From: Bradyrhizobium sp. LMTR 3
GTDB taxonomy: Bacteria > Pseudomonadota > Alphaproteobacteria > Rhizobiales > Xanthobacteraceae
NCBI RefSeq assembly: GCF_001693485.1
Contig: NZ_MAXC01000005.1
Span: forward strand, 62,001 to 126,000
Direction of reading: 5' to 3'
Length of the DNA: 64,000 nucleotides
Position 1 is the first letter of the stretch. Every line of letters begins with the position of its first letter. Made by a program: the position numbers and the translations under genes. The notes beneath the pieces were generated by a model. It was not told the origin of the DNA and searched no databases. It saw only the letters and a list, made by a program, of their open reading frames with translations. Positions 16,804-25,741 of the stretch are shown here, in pieces.

Positions 16804-18315
16804 ATGAAAATCTTTCGTTTGGCAGTCACCGCGGCGGCACTACTGCTGTCGCTTCCGGCAACCGTTCAGGCCCAGACCACGCTGCGGATCGGGCTCGCCG
16901 AGGACCCCGATATCCTCGACCCGACCATGGCGCGCACTTACGTCGGCCGCATCGTGTTCGCATCGTTCTGCGACAAGCTGTTCGACATCGACGAGAAGCT
17001 CAATATCGTGCCGCAGCTCGCGCTGAGCCACGAGACCTCGGCCGACGGCAAGGAAGTCACCATCAAGCTCCGGCCCGGCGTCAAGTTTCACGACGGCGAG
17101 TCGCTGGACGCCGAAGCCGCCAAATATTCGATCGAGCGTCACCTCACCATGCAGGGCTCGTTCCGCAAGCCGGAGCTGGCGAGCGTCGATCGTGTCGAGG
17201 TGGTTGATCCCCTCACGATCAAACTTGGGCTGAAGGCGCCGTTCTCACCACTGATCGCGCAGCTCACCGATCGCGCCGGCATGATGGTCTCGCCGAAAGC
17301 CGCCAAGGAAGCCGGCGACAAGTTCGGACTCCGTCCGGTCTGCGCCGGGCCGTACAAATTCGTCGAGCGCGTTCAGCAGGACCGCATGGTGTTCGAGAAG
17401 TTTGCCGATTACTGGAACAAGGACAATGTGTTCATCGACCGCATCGTGTTCCTGCCAATCGTGGACGCCACGGTTCGCCTCGCCAACCTCAAATCCGGCG
17501 GGCTCGACCTGATCGAGCGCGTGCTTGCCACTGACATCAAGGACGTTCGGACCGATTCACGGCTAAAACTTTCGACGGCAATCGAACTCGGCTATCAGGG
17601 CATTACGCTCAACATCGGCAAGGATAAGGCCAAGGGACCACTCAGCCAGTCCGCCAAGGTGCGCCAGGCGCTCGATCTCTCGCTCGATCGTGAAGCCATC
17701 AACCAGGTGGTGTTCAACGGCGAGTTCAAACCGGGCAATCAATGGGTCAATCCGGATCATCCCTATTACCAGAAGGCCTTTCCGCTTCGCGGGCGCGACG
17801 TCGCGAAGGCCAGGGCGCTGCTGAACGAAGCCGGCGTCGCGCTGCCAGTCAGCGTCGACCTCATGGTGCCCAAGGGTGCGGAGACCGAAGCGGTCGCACA
17901 GGTAGTGCAATCGATGGCCTCCGAATCTGGCTTCGACATGAAGATCAGGGTCACGGAATTTGCGACCTCGCTGAAGCAGGCCGAAGCCGGTGAGTACCAG
18001 GCTTTCATGCTGGCCTGGAGCGGTCGGATCGACCCGGACGGCAATTCCTACGTCTTCCAGAAGAGCGGCGCGCCGCAAAATTACAGCGGCTGGTCCGACA
18101 AGGAGGCCGACAAGGCGCTCGACGACGGCCGCCTCGTCACCGATCAGGCGCAGCGCAAGGCGATCTACGAAAAGCTGGCCAAGATCGTGCTGGAGGAGAA
18201 GCCGCTGCTCTACATCTACCATCGCCGCATCCTGATCGCGCATACGACGAAGCTCGAAGGCTACAAGCAGATGCCGGACGGGCTGGTGCGGGTGGTCGGG
18301 CTGAAGCTGAAGTGA
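16804..18315 (+). CDS. Peptide-type ABC transporter substrate-binding protein (family 5), importer 2
   Basis: The 503-residue protein has a clear signal peptide ending near ATVQAQT, then family-5 blocks: DPDILDPTMARTYVGRIVF, LALSHETSADGKEVTIKLRP, GVKFHDGESLDAEAAKYSIERH and VFNGEFKPGNQWVNPDHPYY. AAGGGGATGGCAGC gives a good ribosome binding site at ATG 16804. It differs strongly from the importer 1 binding protein, so the two systems likely take different ligands or different forms of the same class. It is followed by a repeat and the two importer 2 permeases. Confidence 0.92.
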   Translation: MKIFRLAVTAAALLLSLPATVQAQTTLRIGLAEDPDILDPTMARTYVGRIVFASFCDKLFDIDEKLNIVPQLALSHETSADGKEVTIKLRPGVKFHDGESLDAEAAKYSIERHLTMQGSFRKPELASVDRVEVVDPLTIKLGLKAPFSPLIAQLTDRAGMMVSPKAAKEAGDKFGLRPVCAGPYKFVERVQQDRMVFEKFADYWNKDNVFIDRIVFLPIVDATVRLANLKSGGLDLIERVLATDIKDVRTDSRLKLSTAIELGYQGITLNIGKDKAKGPLSQSAKVRQALDLSLDREAINQVVFNGEFKPGNQWVNPDHPYYQKAFPLRGRDVAKARALLNEAGVALPVSVDLMVPKGAETEAVAQVVQSMASESGFDMKIRVTEFATSLKQAEAGEYQAFMLAWSGRIDPDGNSYVFQKSGAPQNYSGWSDKEADKALDDGRLVTDQAQRKAIYEKLAKIVLEEKPLLYIYHRRILIAHTTKLEGYKQMPDGLVRVVGLKLK

Positions 18316-18340
18316 GCGCGATGCGCAGGCACGCTCTGTC

Positions 18341-18446
18341 CTCTCCCTCCCCCCTTGCGGGGGAGGGTTGGGGTGGGGGGTGCCACGAACTCAGAATCCC
18401 GTTGGGTTACCCCTCTCCCTGTCTCTCCCCCGCAAGGGGGGAGGGA
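18341..18446. repeat. Repeat with perfect 19-bp inverted arms
   Basis: The arms 18345-18363 (CCCTCCCCCCTTGCGGGGG) and 18427-18445 are perfect inverted copies, each also able to fold on itself around TTGC/GCAA. This looks like one of the GC-rich intergenic repeats widespread in alphaproteobacteria. It separates the binding protein from its permease genes, and as RNA would fold strongly. Confidence 0.85.
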
Positions 18447-18501
18447 ACGGCGCGGCGAGAGCTTTTTTTCTCACTTAATTCTCGCAGCCGCGGATGACAC
18501 C

Positions 18502-19443
18502 ATGCTGAACTTCCTCGCGCGGCGGATCGTCCAGCTCATCCCGACGCTGTTCTTCGTCTCGATCCTGATCTTCTCGCTGCAGCAATTGCTACCGGGCGAT
18601 CCGGCGCTGGTGATGGCCGGCGAGGAACGCGATCCTGATGTGATCGCGCAGATCCGCGAGCAGTACCGGCTCGATCAGCCGGTGCCGGTGCAATATGTCT
18701 ACTGGGTCAAGGGCGTGCTGTCGGGCGATTTCGGCGAGTCGCTTCGCAACAAGGTGCCGGTGCGCGAATTGATCGCTCAGAAGCTGCCGGTGACGATGCA
18801 GCTTGCGTCGATGGCGATCGTGATCGCTTTCCTGATCGGGATTCCGGCCGGAATCATATCGGCTGTCAAGAAAGGCACGGCCTGGGACTATGGCGCCAAT
18901 TTCTTTGCGCTGTGGGGGATCTCGACGCCGAATTTCTGGCTCGGCATCATGCTGATCTTCCTGTTCTCGATCCAGCTCGGCTGGCTGCCGGCATCGGGCT
19001 ATGTGCCGCTGACCGAAAACTGGCGCGCCAGCATCGCCTCCACCATCATGCCGGCCTTCGTGCTCGGCAACGCGATCGCTGCGATCCTGATGCGGCACAC
19101 CCGCAGCGCCATGCTGCAAGTGCTGGAAAGCGATTACGTCCGCACCGCCCGCGCCAAGGGGCTTCTCGAGCGCTCGGTCATTCTCAAGCACGCCATGCGC
19201 AACGCCCTGACGCCGGTGATCACGCTCGGCGCGCTCGAGCTGGGCACGCTGTTGTCGGGCGCGGTGTTGACGGAGCAGATCTTCTCGATCCCCGGTTTCG
19301 GCAAGCTGATCGTCGATGCGGTATTCAACCGCGACTATGCGGTCGTGCAAGGCGTCGTGCTGACCACGGCGACGATCTACATCACGCTCAATCTCATTGC
19401 CGACATCGCCTATGTCCTCGTCAATCCGCGGCTGAGGGCCTGA
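18502..19443 (+). CDS. ABC transporter permease, DppB type (importer 2)
   Basis: The 313-residue permease starts MLNFLARRIVQLIPTLFFVS and has the DppB blocks LPGDPALVMAGEE, LDQPVPVQYVYWVKGVLSGDFG and EAA loop LESDYVRTARAKGLLERSVI followed by KHAMRNALTPVITL. About six membrane helices are evident. The frame is open upstream to 18355, but that part reads through the repeat; family similarity starts at ATG 18502. The DppC-type gene begins five bases after its stop. Confidence 0.93.
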   Translation: MLNFLARRIVQLIPTLFFVSILIFSLQQLLPGDPALVMAGEERDPDVIAQIREQYRLDQPVPVQYVYWVKGVLSGDFGESLRNKVPVRELIAQKLPVTMQLASMAIVIAFLIGIPAGIISAVKKGTAWDYGANFFALWGISTPNFWLGIMLIFLFSIQLGWLPASGYVPLTENWRASIASTIMPAFVLGNAIAAILMRHTRSAMLQVLESDYVRTARAKGLLERSVILKHAMRNALTPVITLGALELGTLLSGAVLTEQIFSIPGFGKLIVDAVFNRDYAVVQGVVLTTATIYITLNLIADIAYVLVNPRLRA

Positions 19444-19447
19444 AGCC

Positions 19448-20335
19448 ATGGCCGACACCACGCTCAATGCATTACCGATTGCTGTTTCCGACGAGCTGGA
19501 GAGCCCGGCGCGGCGCGCATTGCGCCGGCTGTTCAAGCGCAAGGGCGCGGTGGCCGGGCTTGTCGTGATCGCAACCTTCATGTTGCTCGCGCTGTTTGCT
19601 CCGCTGATCTCGCCTTATGAACCGATCGCGACGAGCTGGTCGCTGGTGCGCAAGCCGCCGTCGGCGCTGCACTGGTTCGGCACCGACGAGCTCGGCCGCG
19701 ATATTCTCGCCCGCGTGATCTACGGAGCGCGGGCTTCGCTTCTGGCCGGCGCCATCTCGGTCGGCATCGCGTTGTCGATCGGCGTGCCGCTCGGCCTGTT
19801 GTCGGGCTATCGCGGCGGCTTCATCGATGCCCTGATCAGCCGCATCACGGATGCGATGCTGGCCTGCCCGTTCCTGATCCTGGCGATTGCGCTCGCGGCA
19901 TTCTTGGGGCCAAGCCTCGGCAACGCCATGATCGCGATCGGCATCTCGGCAACGCCGATCTTCGTGCGGCTGACCCGCGGCCAGGTGATGAGCGTCAAGG
20001 TCGAGGATTATGTCGAGGCCGCGCGCGCCATGGGCAATCCGCGCTGGCGTATCGCGCTGTTTCACATCCTGCCGAACATCATGCCGGCGCTGTTGGTGCA
20101 GGCGACGCTGTCGATAGCGGCTGCCATCATCGCCGAAGCCGCGCTGTCGTTTCTCGGCCTCGGCCAGCAACCGCCCGCACCATCCTGGGGCAGCATGCTG
20201 AATGCCGCACAGCGCTTCCTGACCAATGCGCCGTGGATGGCGGTCTGGCCGGGACTGGCGATATTTCTCGTGGTCCTGTCGTTCAACCTGGTTGGCGACG
20301 GCCTGCGCGATGCGCTCGATCCGAGGGAGAGGTAG
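19448..20335 (+). CDS. ABC transporter permease, DppC type (importer 2)
   Basis: This 295-residue permease has the N-terminal ALRRLFKRKGAVAGLVVI segment, the periplasmic FGTDELGRDILARVIYGAR motif and the EAA loop VEAARAMGNPRWRIALFHIL. It ends NLVGDGLRDALDPRER, as most DppC/OppC proteins do. It closes the 14-kb plus-strand run; a dispersed repeat of family C follows immediately and may act as the transcript end. Confidence 0.93.
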   Translation: MADTTLNALPIAVSDELESPARRALRRLFKRKGAVAGLVVIATFMLLALFAPLISPYEPIATSWSLVRKPPSALHWFGTDELGRDILARVIYGARASLLAGAISVGIALSIGVPLGLLSGYRGGFIDALISRITDAMLACPFLILAIALAAFLGPSLGNAMIAIGISATPIFVRLTRGQVMSVKVEDYVEAARAMGNPRWRIALFHILPNIMPALLVQATLSIAAAIIAEAALSFLGLGQQPPAPSWGSMLNAAQRFLTNAPWMAVWPGLAIFLVVLSFNLVGDGLRDALDPRER

Positions 20336-20341
20336 TTAAGA

Positions 20342-20467
20342 CCCTCATGGTGAGGAGCGCGCTCGCGCGCGTCTTCGGACGATGCTTCGCATCGCCGGGA
20401 GAACCATGAGGCCGAGAGTGGGGCCACATCCTTCGAGACGCCGCTTCGCGGCTCCTCAGGATGAGGG
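20342..20467. repeat. Dispersed repeat, family C copy 1
   Basis: The ends CTCATGGTGAGGAGCGC and CTCCTCAGGATGAGGG mark the element, with inner GATGCTTCGCATC and CTTCGAGACGCC hairpins. A copy in the opposite orientation lies at 28051-28179. It sits between convergent genes. Confidence 0.85.
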
Positions 20468-20480
20468 GACCGTTCGGAAA

Positions 20481-21224
20481 CTAGATCACCACTTCCCGCA
20501 GCACCCTTCGGCAATCCATCTCATATTCCAGATCGATCACCGGCGGCCGGGCGAAATGCCAGGTCAAACCCGAACGCGCGGCGCCGCGGCGAACCAGCGC
20601 ATCGGCAAAGACGTGGTGGAAATCGTGGATGGTGTAGGTCTGCACATCGGTCGCGTCTTTCCAGCCGAACCCGAACTCGCCCATGCGCCGCTCCATCACG
20701 CCGGCGACGTAGCGGACCTTCTCCGCAATACCCTCGGGGCTGACGTCGCGGTAACGCACGGTGCGTTCGGCATAGCTCGCATTGCCCTCTTGCGACTCGC
20801 CGCTGCCCGCGATCACGAAGCTCGGCGCCGTGTTTTGGCTCGGCCGCGTGAACGAAAAGGCGTAGAATGACGGTTCGGCCGGAGGATCGATCTCCGGACA
20901 GACATTGCTGCGTGCCACCGGATTGGTCGTGCCGTCATAGACGCCCCATTCGCTGAGCGTCTGGACATAGTGCAGGTTGAAATTGCGGAACCCCTCGTCG
21001 GTGAATGCCGCCGGCGAGCGCAATTCGCAGGCGCAGAACGAGGTCAGCGGCCTGCCCGCCGCCTCGATGTACCTTGCGATCCGCGCAAAGCCTTCGGCCA
21101 GCGGCAGCCATTTGTCGAAGCGCACCCGCTCGATCTCAAATCCGGGATTGGCTGCGACACCTCCCGAATACTGGAACACGGCGGGAATGAAGCGGTAATT
21201 ACCGGCGGGAAAGTCGCTCGTCAT
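20481..21224 (-). CDS. Putative deaminase, CnbZ-like with RidA-like C-terminal half
   Basis: This 247-residue soluble protein begins TSDFPAGNYRFIPAVFQYSGG. Its C-terminal half (WKDATDVQTYTIHDFHHVF to PPVIDLEYEMDCRRV) resembles the RidA/YjgF pattern, in which a conserved acidic residue follows a beta strand. From memory it matches proteins named 2-amino-5-chloromuconate deaminase CnbZ, known from nitroaromatic degraders; I cannot verify this here. No other aromatic-ring genes are close, so a generic enamine/imine or 2-aminomuconate-like deamination is the most that can be inferred. ATG 21224 has a weak GGGAGCC upstream. Confidence 0.5.
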   Translation of the reverse strand: MTSDFPAGNYRFIPAVFQYSGGVAANPGFEIERVRFDKWLPLAEGFARIARYIEAAGRPLTSFCACELRSPAAFTDEGFRNFNLHYVQTLSEWGVYDGTTNPVARSNVCPEIDPPAEPSFYAFSFTRPSQNTAPSFVIAGSGESQEGNASYAERTVRYRDVSPEGIAEKVRYVAGVMERRMGEFGFGWKDATDVQTYTIHDFHHVFADALVRRGAARSGLTWHFARPPVIDLEYEMDCRRVLREVVI

Positions 21225-21288
21225 GTTGGCTCCCTGCTTTTTCTATCTTTTAGCATGGAGACACACCGGCGTCGCACCTCCCGGCATG

Positions 21289-21324
21289 AAAAAGCGGCGG
21301 CAACGATTTCCCGCTGCCGCCGCT
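21289..21324 (-). terminator. Rho-independent terminator of the RND efflux operon
   Basis: On the minus strand AGCGGCGGCA (21324-21315) pairs perfectly with TGCCGCCGCT (21302-21293) and is followed by TTTTT. It lies 24 bases after the RND stop codon, the textbook arrangement. Confidence 0.9.
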
Positions 21325-21347
21325 TGCTATTCTGCGGTTACAAAGGC

Positions 21348-24300
21348 TCAGGTCGGCTTGAGCGCGGACCCAAGATCGAAATCCGCGATCTCCTTGGTCC
21401 GCTTGGAGCCGGCCTTGGCCTGGTGATCGGTGGCCAACCAGACATAGACCGCCGGCAGCACGAACAGCGTAAACAGCGTGCCGATCGACATGCCGGCTAC
21501 CACCACGAGACCGATCGAGAACCGGCTGGCAGCGCCCGCGCCCGTGGCGGTCAGCAACGGGATCAGACCGGTGACCATCGCCGCCGTCGTCATCAGGATC
21601 GGACGCAGCCGGATGCGGGCAGCCATTTCGATGGCCGAACGCTTATCGAGGCCTTCCTTGAGCTGCAGCTCGTTGGCGAACTCCACCATCAGAATGCCGT
21701 GCTTGGTGATCAGGCCGACCAGCGTCAGCAACCCGACCTGGGTGTAAATGTTGATCGTCGCTACGCCGAAGAACAGCGGGATCAAGGCGCCGACGATCGC
21801 CATGGGAACGCTGATCATGATCACCAGCGGATCGCGCAGGCTTTCGAACTGCGCGGCCAGCACCAGGAAGATGATGATCAGCGCGAAGCCGAAGGTGATC
21901 GCGAGTTGATTGCCTTCCTGCACATATTGCCGGGAGTCGGCCAGGTAATCATGGCCAAAGCCGGCAGGCATCTTCTTCGCTTCGCCCTCCAGGAAATCCA
22001 CCGCCTGCCCCACCGTCACGCCCGGCATCGGCACCGCGGAGAACGTCGCTGAATTGAGCTGGTTGTAATGCGTCAGCGCATTCGGATCGGTGGCGGTTTC
22101 GATCGACACGATGGTCGACAGCGGCACTAGCTGCCCGGTGTTGGTCGGGACGTAGTAACCGCCAAGCGATTCCGGCGACAGCCGCTTGTCGCGCGACACC
22201 TGCGGGATCACCTGATACGAGCGTCCCTCGAGGTTGAAGCGGTTGACGTAATTGCCGCCCAACAGCGTCTGCAAGGTAGCGCCAACCTGCGACATGTTGA
22301 TGCCGAGGTCGCTCGCCTTGGAGCGGTCGATCGAGACACGAACCACCGGCTGATTGAATTCGAGGTCGCTGTCGGAGACGATGAACATACCGCTCTTGCG
22401 CGCCGCGTCCTTCAGCTTCGCCATCTGATCATAGACGGCCTGGAAGCCGGCGGTCGAATTGATCACCATCTGTATCGGCAGGCCACCCGGTCCGCCCGGC
22501 AACGGCGGCAGGTTGAACGCAAACGCCTGGACGCCTTCGATCTTGCTGATCTCCGCCTGCACCAGCGGCTTCAGCGCGATCGAGGATCGCTCACGCTCGT
22601 CCCACGGCTTGAGCAGCATGCCGGCAATGCCGCCCTGCGGGCCGTTGATGCCGTTGAGGACGAAGCGCAGGTCCGTTTCCGGAAACTTGGCAAAAGCCTT
22701 GTCGAGCTTGTCGCCGTAGAAGTCGACATAATCGATGTTGGCGTATTTCGGCGCCTTGGTCACCGAGAACACGATGCCCTGGTCCTCCTCGGGCGCGAGC
22801 TCCTTGGAGGTGTTCATGTAGAGGAAACCGACCAGACCCAGGATCGTCAGCGCGAACAAGCCGGTGATCGGGCGATAGTCGAGCGAGCGGTCGAGCTGGC
22901 GACCGTACCAGCGTGTCATTGAGCCGAACACCCTGTTGACCAGCCTCGAGAACCGCCCCTCGTCCGCGCTCTTCAGGAGGACCGAGCACATCATCGGCGA
23001 CAGCGTCAACGCGATCACGCCCGACACGATAACCGAGCCCGCCAGCGTGAAGGCGAATTCGCGGAACAGCGAGCCGGTCAGGCCGCCGAGGAAGCCGATC
23101 GGCGCGTACACGGCGGCCAGCGTAATCGTCATCGAGATCACGGGGCCTACGATTTCGCGCGCGCCTTGCAGCGACGCCTGGACCGGCGTTTTTCCTTCCT
23201 CCAGATGGCGATGGATGTTCTCCACCACCACGATGGCGTCGTCGACCACGAGCCCGATCGCCAGCACCATCGCCAGCAGCGTCAGAAGATTGAAGCTGAA
23301 TCCCATCATCAGCATCAGGCTGCAGACGCCGATCAGCGACAGCGGAATCGTCACCACTGGAATGATGACCGAGCGGAACGAGGCCAGGAACAGGAAGATC
23401 ACGACCACCACGATCAGCACTGCCTCGATCAGCGTGTTCTGCACCTCGTCGATCGACGACTGAATGAACTTGGTCGAATCGTAGGCCACTTTCATTTTCA
23501 TCGACGGCGGCAGGTTGCGTTCGATCTCCGGCATCAACGCGCGCACGCCCTTGACCAGCGTCAGCGGGTTGCCTTGCGGGGTCGCCTGCACGCCGATGAA
23601 GATCGCGCGCTCGCCGCTGAACGCGACGCTTGCGTCCGAGCTTTGCGCCGCAAGCTCGACGGTTGCGATATCCTCGATCCGCACGAAGCCGCCGTCCTTG
23701 GACTTGACGATCATCTTCTTGAACTGCTCGAGGTTCCGCAGGTCGGTATTAGTCTGGACGTTCGAGACGATGAAATAGCCCTTGGACTGACCGGCTGCTG
23801 CCTGGAAGTTGTTGGCGGCGATCGCCGCGGAAACGTCGCTCGGCGACACGCCGCGGCCCGCCATTCGTATTGGATCGAGCCACAGCCGCATCGCAAAGGT
23901 CTGGCCGCCGAGAATGTCGGCCGACGCCACCCCATCGACCGTCGACAGCACCGGCTGCACCACGCGTGTCAGATAGTCTGAAATCGCCGACCCCGAGAGT
24001 TCTTCGCTGGAGAAGCCCAGATACATCACGGCCGTGGTTTGGCCAGTCGTCTTGGTTATGACCGGGTCGTTCGATTCCTTCGGGATCAGATATTTGACCG
24101 AGTTTACCTTGGCGAGAACCTCGGTCAGCGCCTGGTTCGGGTCGAAATTCAGCTTGACGTAGACCTGAATCGTGCTGGTGCCCTGCACCGACGAGGAAGT
24201 GATGTAGTCGACGCCCTCGGCGGAAGCGACCGCCTGCTCGATCGGCGTGGTGATGAAGCCTTGAATCAGGTTGGCCGACGCGCCCGGATACGAGGTGGTG

Positions 24301-24440
24301 ATGTTGACCACCGTATTCGACAGCTTCGGGTATTGCCGGATCGGCAATACGCTGGCGGCGCGCAGACCGATCAGGAGGATCAGCAGGCTGACGACGACCG
24401 ACAGGACCGGACGCTTGATGAAAATATCGGTGAAGGCCAT
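21348..24440 (-). CDS. RND multidrug efflux permease (HAE1 family, AcrB/MexF-like)
   Basis: The 1030-residue inner-membrane pump opens MAFTDIFIKRPVLSVVVSLL and carries the HAE1 hallmarks: IRQYPKLSNTVVNITTSYPG, SSSVQGTSTIQVYVKLNFD, and the membrane proton-relay helix MVLAIGLVVDDAIVVVENI with adjacent aspartates. Twelve membrane helices and two large periplasmic loops are expected from its duplicated structure. Length matches the family (about 1040). It is the last gene of tetR-MFP-RND; the outer-membrane partner is not here. Family members export hydrophobic drugs and plant phenolics. Confidence 0.95.
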   Translation of the reverse strand: MAFTDIFIKRPVLSVVVSLLILLIGLRAASVLPIRQYPKLSNTVVNITTSYPGASANLIQGFITTPIEQAVASAEGVDYITSSSVQGTSTIQVYVKLNFDPNQALTEVLAKVNSVKYLIPKESNDPVITKTTGQTTAVMYLGFSSEELSGSAISDYLTRVVQPVLSTVDGVASADILGGQTFAMRLWLDPIRMAGRGVSPSDVSAAIAANNFQAAAGQSKGYFIVSNVQTNTDLRNLEQFKKMIVKSKDGGFVRIEDIATVELAAQSSDASVAFSGERAIFIGVQATPQGNPLTLVKGVRALMPEIERNLPPSMKMKVAYDSTKFIQSSIDEVQNTLIEAVLIVVVVIFLFLASFRSVIIPVVTIPLSLIGVCSLMLMMGFSFNLLTLLAMVLAIGLVVDDAIVVVENIHRHLEEGKTPVQASLQGAREIVGPVISMTITLAAVYAPIGFLGGLTGSLFREFAFTLAGSVIVSGVIALTLSPMMCSVLLKSADEGRFSRLVNRVFGSMTRWYGRQLDRSLDYRPITGLFALTILGLVGFLYMNTSKELAPEEDQGIVFSVTKAPKYANIDYVDFYGDKLDKAFAKFPETDLRFVLNGINGPQGGIAGMLLKPWDERERSSIALKPLVQAEISKIEGVQAFAFNLPPLPGGPGGLPIQMVINSTAGFQAVYDQMAKLKDAARKSGMFIVSDSDLEFNQPVVRVSIDRSKASDLGINMSQVGATLQTLLGGNYVNRFNLEGRSYQVIPQVSRDKRLSPESLGGYYVPTNTGQLVPLSTIVSIETATDPNALTHYNQLNSATFSAVPMPGVTVGQAVDFLEGEAKKMPAGFGHDYLADSRQYVQEGNQLAITFGFALIIIFLVLAAQFESLRDPLVIMISVPMAIVGALIPLFFGVATINIYTQVGLLTLVGLITKHGILMVEFANELQLKEGLDKRSAIEMAARIRLRPILMTTAAMVTGLIPLLTATGAGAASRFSIGLVVVAGMSIGTLFTLFVLPAVYVWLATDHQAKAGSKRTKEIADFDLGSALKPT

Positions 24441-24546
24441 CGCAAAATCATCCCGCTGGGTTCAGCATTTCCGGGGCGCGGCCGAGCCATAGGACCGCCG
24501 CCCATCTTTCTTTCGCCGCGGCTCCTCAAGGGAGCCGCATCATGTA

Positions 24547-25740
24547 TCAGTAGCGCGGCGGCTTCGCCGGAATCGCCGGCACCGGATCGTTCGAAATCGT
24601 CACGGCAGCTCCGGACTGCAGCTTGAGCTGGCCCACCGCCACGACGCGGTCGCCCTCCTTCAAGCCCTTCAGGACTTCGGCGCGGCCCTCGATGCGCTTT
24701 CCGGTCTGCACGAACGTGCGCGTCGCGATCAGGCTGGTCTTGCCGTCCTCCTCCTTCTTTTCACTGAGGAGGTAGACCGAGTCGCCATAGAGCGTGTAGT
24801 CGACCGCGGTTTCGGGCACGGTGACGACCGGCGGCTTGTCCGGCAGCACCACGGTGGTGGTCGCGAACATGCCGGGCTTGAGGATCTTGTCCGGATTCTG
24901 GATCGTCGCCTGCACGCGAATGTTGCGCGTGTCCGCGACGATCTGCGGCTCGATGGTGGTGATCTTGCCCTCGAAGGTGCGGCCCGGATAGGCGTCGACC
25001 GCGATCCGAACGATCTGGCCGACCTTGAGCTGGCCGGAGTCCTTCTCCGTCACGGTGAAGTTCGCATACAGCATCGACAGATCGGTCAGCGAGACGATCT
25101 GCGTCCCCGCAGTCAGATATTGTCCGACTTCGACCCTGCGAACGCCGAGTTCGCCATCGAACGGCGCCCGCACCAGTTTCTGCGAAATGATCGCTTCGGT
25201 CCTGGCGATGCCGGCGCTGGCCTGATCGAACACAGCCTGGGCGTTATCCACCGTCGCCTGCGGTCCGACCTGACGCTCGGCCAGTTGCTTGGCGCGATCC
25301 AGCGAGAGCTGCGCCAACCGCTGCTGCGCCTTGTAGTTGGCAAGGTCCGCCTGCTCGGGACCGTCGAACAACTGCACCAGCGGCATGCCTGCCTTCACGC
25401 TGGCGCCCGCCGTAAACTGGATATCGGTGATGCGGCCGTTGACGTCGGAGGTCACGTTGACCTGGTGCACGGCGGCAAGATCGCCGACCGCGGTCAGAAG
25501 ATTCGGAATCGTTTCGGACTTCGCCGTGGCGATGTTGACGCTGGTCGGCGGCGGCTTCATGGTCGCGAAGAACTGCGCGATCATCTTGCCGCGGAAGTAG
25601 TTGAACCAGACCAGGCCGCCAACCAGCAAGGCCAGCAGCGTTCCGACGATGATGAGCCACCGCACCATTCGGACCGGCCGCTTGTGCGGCTTTTCCGTTA
25701 TCGGTTTGCCCGAAATCTTGTGTTCGGTCACGATATTCAT
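24547..25740 (-). CDS. RND efflux periplasmic adaptor (membrane fusion protein)
   Basis: The 397-residue adaptor has one N-terminal membrane anchor (MVRWLIIVGTLLALLVGGLV), a barrel-sandwich lipoyl half VNVTSDVNGRITDIQFTAGASVKAG, a helical hairpin (LAQLSLDRAKQLAERQ) and the second lipoyl half KLVRAPFDGELGVRRVEVGQ. It bridges the RND pump and an outer-membrane channel. ATG 25740 lies two bases after the tetR stop (TGACATG); a GTG at 25749 overlapping tetR is also possible. The RND gene follows after 106 bases. Confidence 0.93.
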   Translation of the reverse strand: MNIVTEHKISGKPITEKPHKRPVRMVRWLIIVGTLLALLVGGLVWFNYFRGKMIAQFFATMKPPPTSVNIATAKSETIPNLLTAVGDLAAVHQVNVTSDVNGRITDIQFTAGASVKAGMPLVQLFDGPEQADLANYKAQQRLAQLSLDRAKQLAERQVGPQATVDNAQAVFDQASAGIARTEAIISQKLVRAPFDGELGVRRVEVGQYLTAGTQIVSLTDLSMLYANFTVTEKDSGQLKVGQIVRIAVDAYPGRTFEGKITTIEPQIVADTRNIRVQATIQNPDKILKPGMFATTTVVLPDKPPVVTVPETAVDYTLYGDSVYLLSEKKEEDGKTSLIATRTFVQTGKRIEGRAEVLKGLKEGDRVVAVGQLKLQSGAAVTISNDPVPAIPAKPPRY

Positions 25741-25741
25741 G

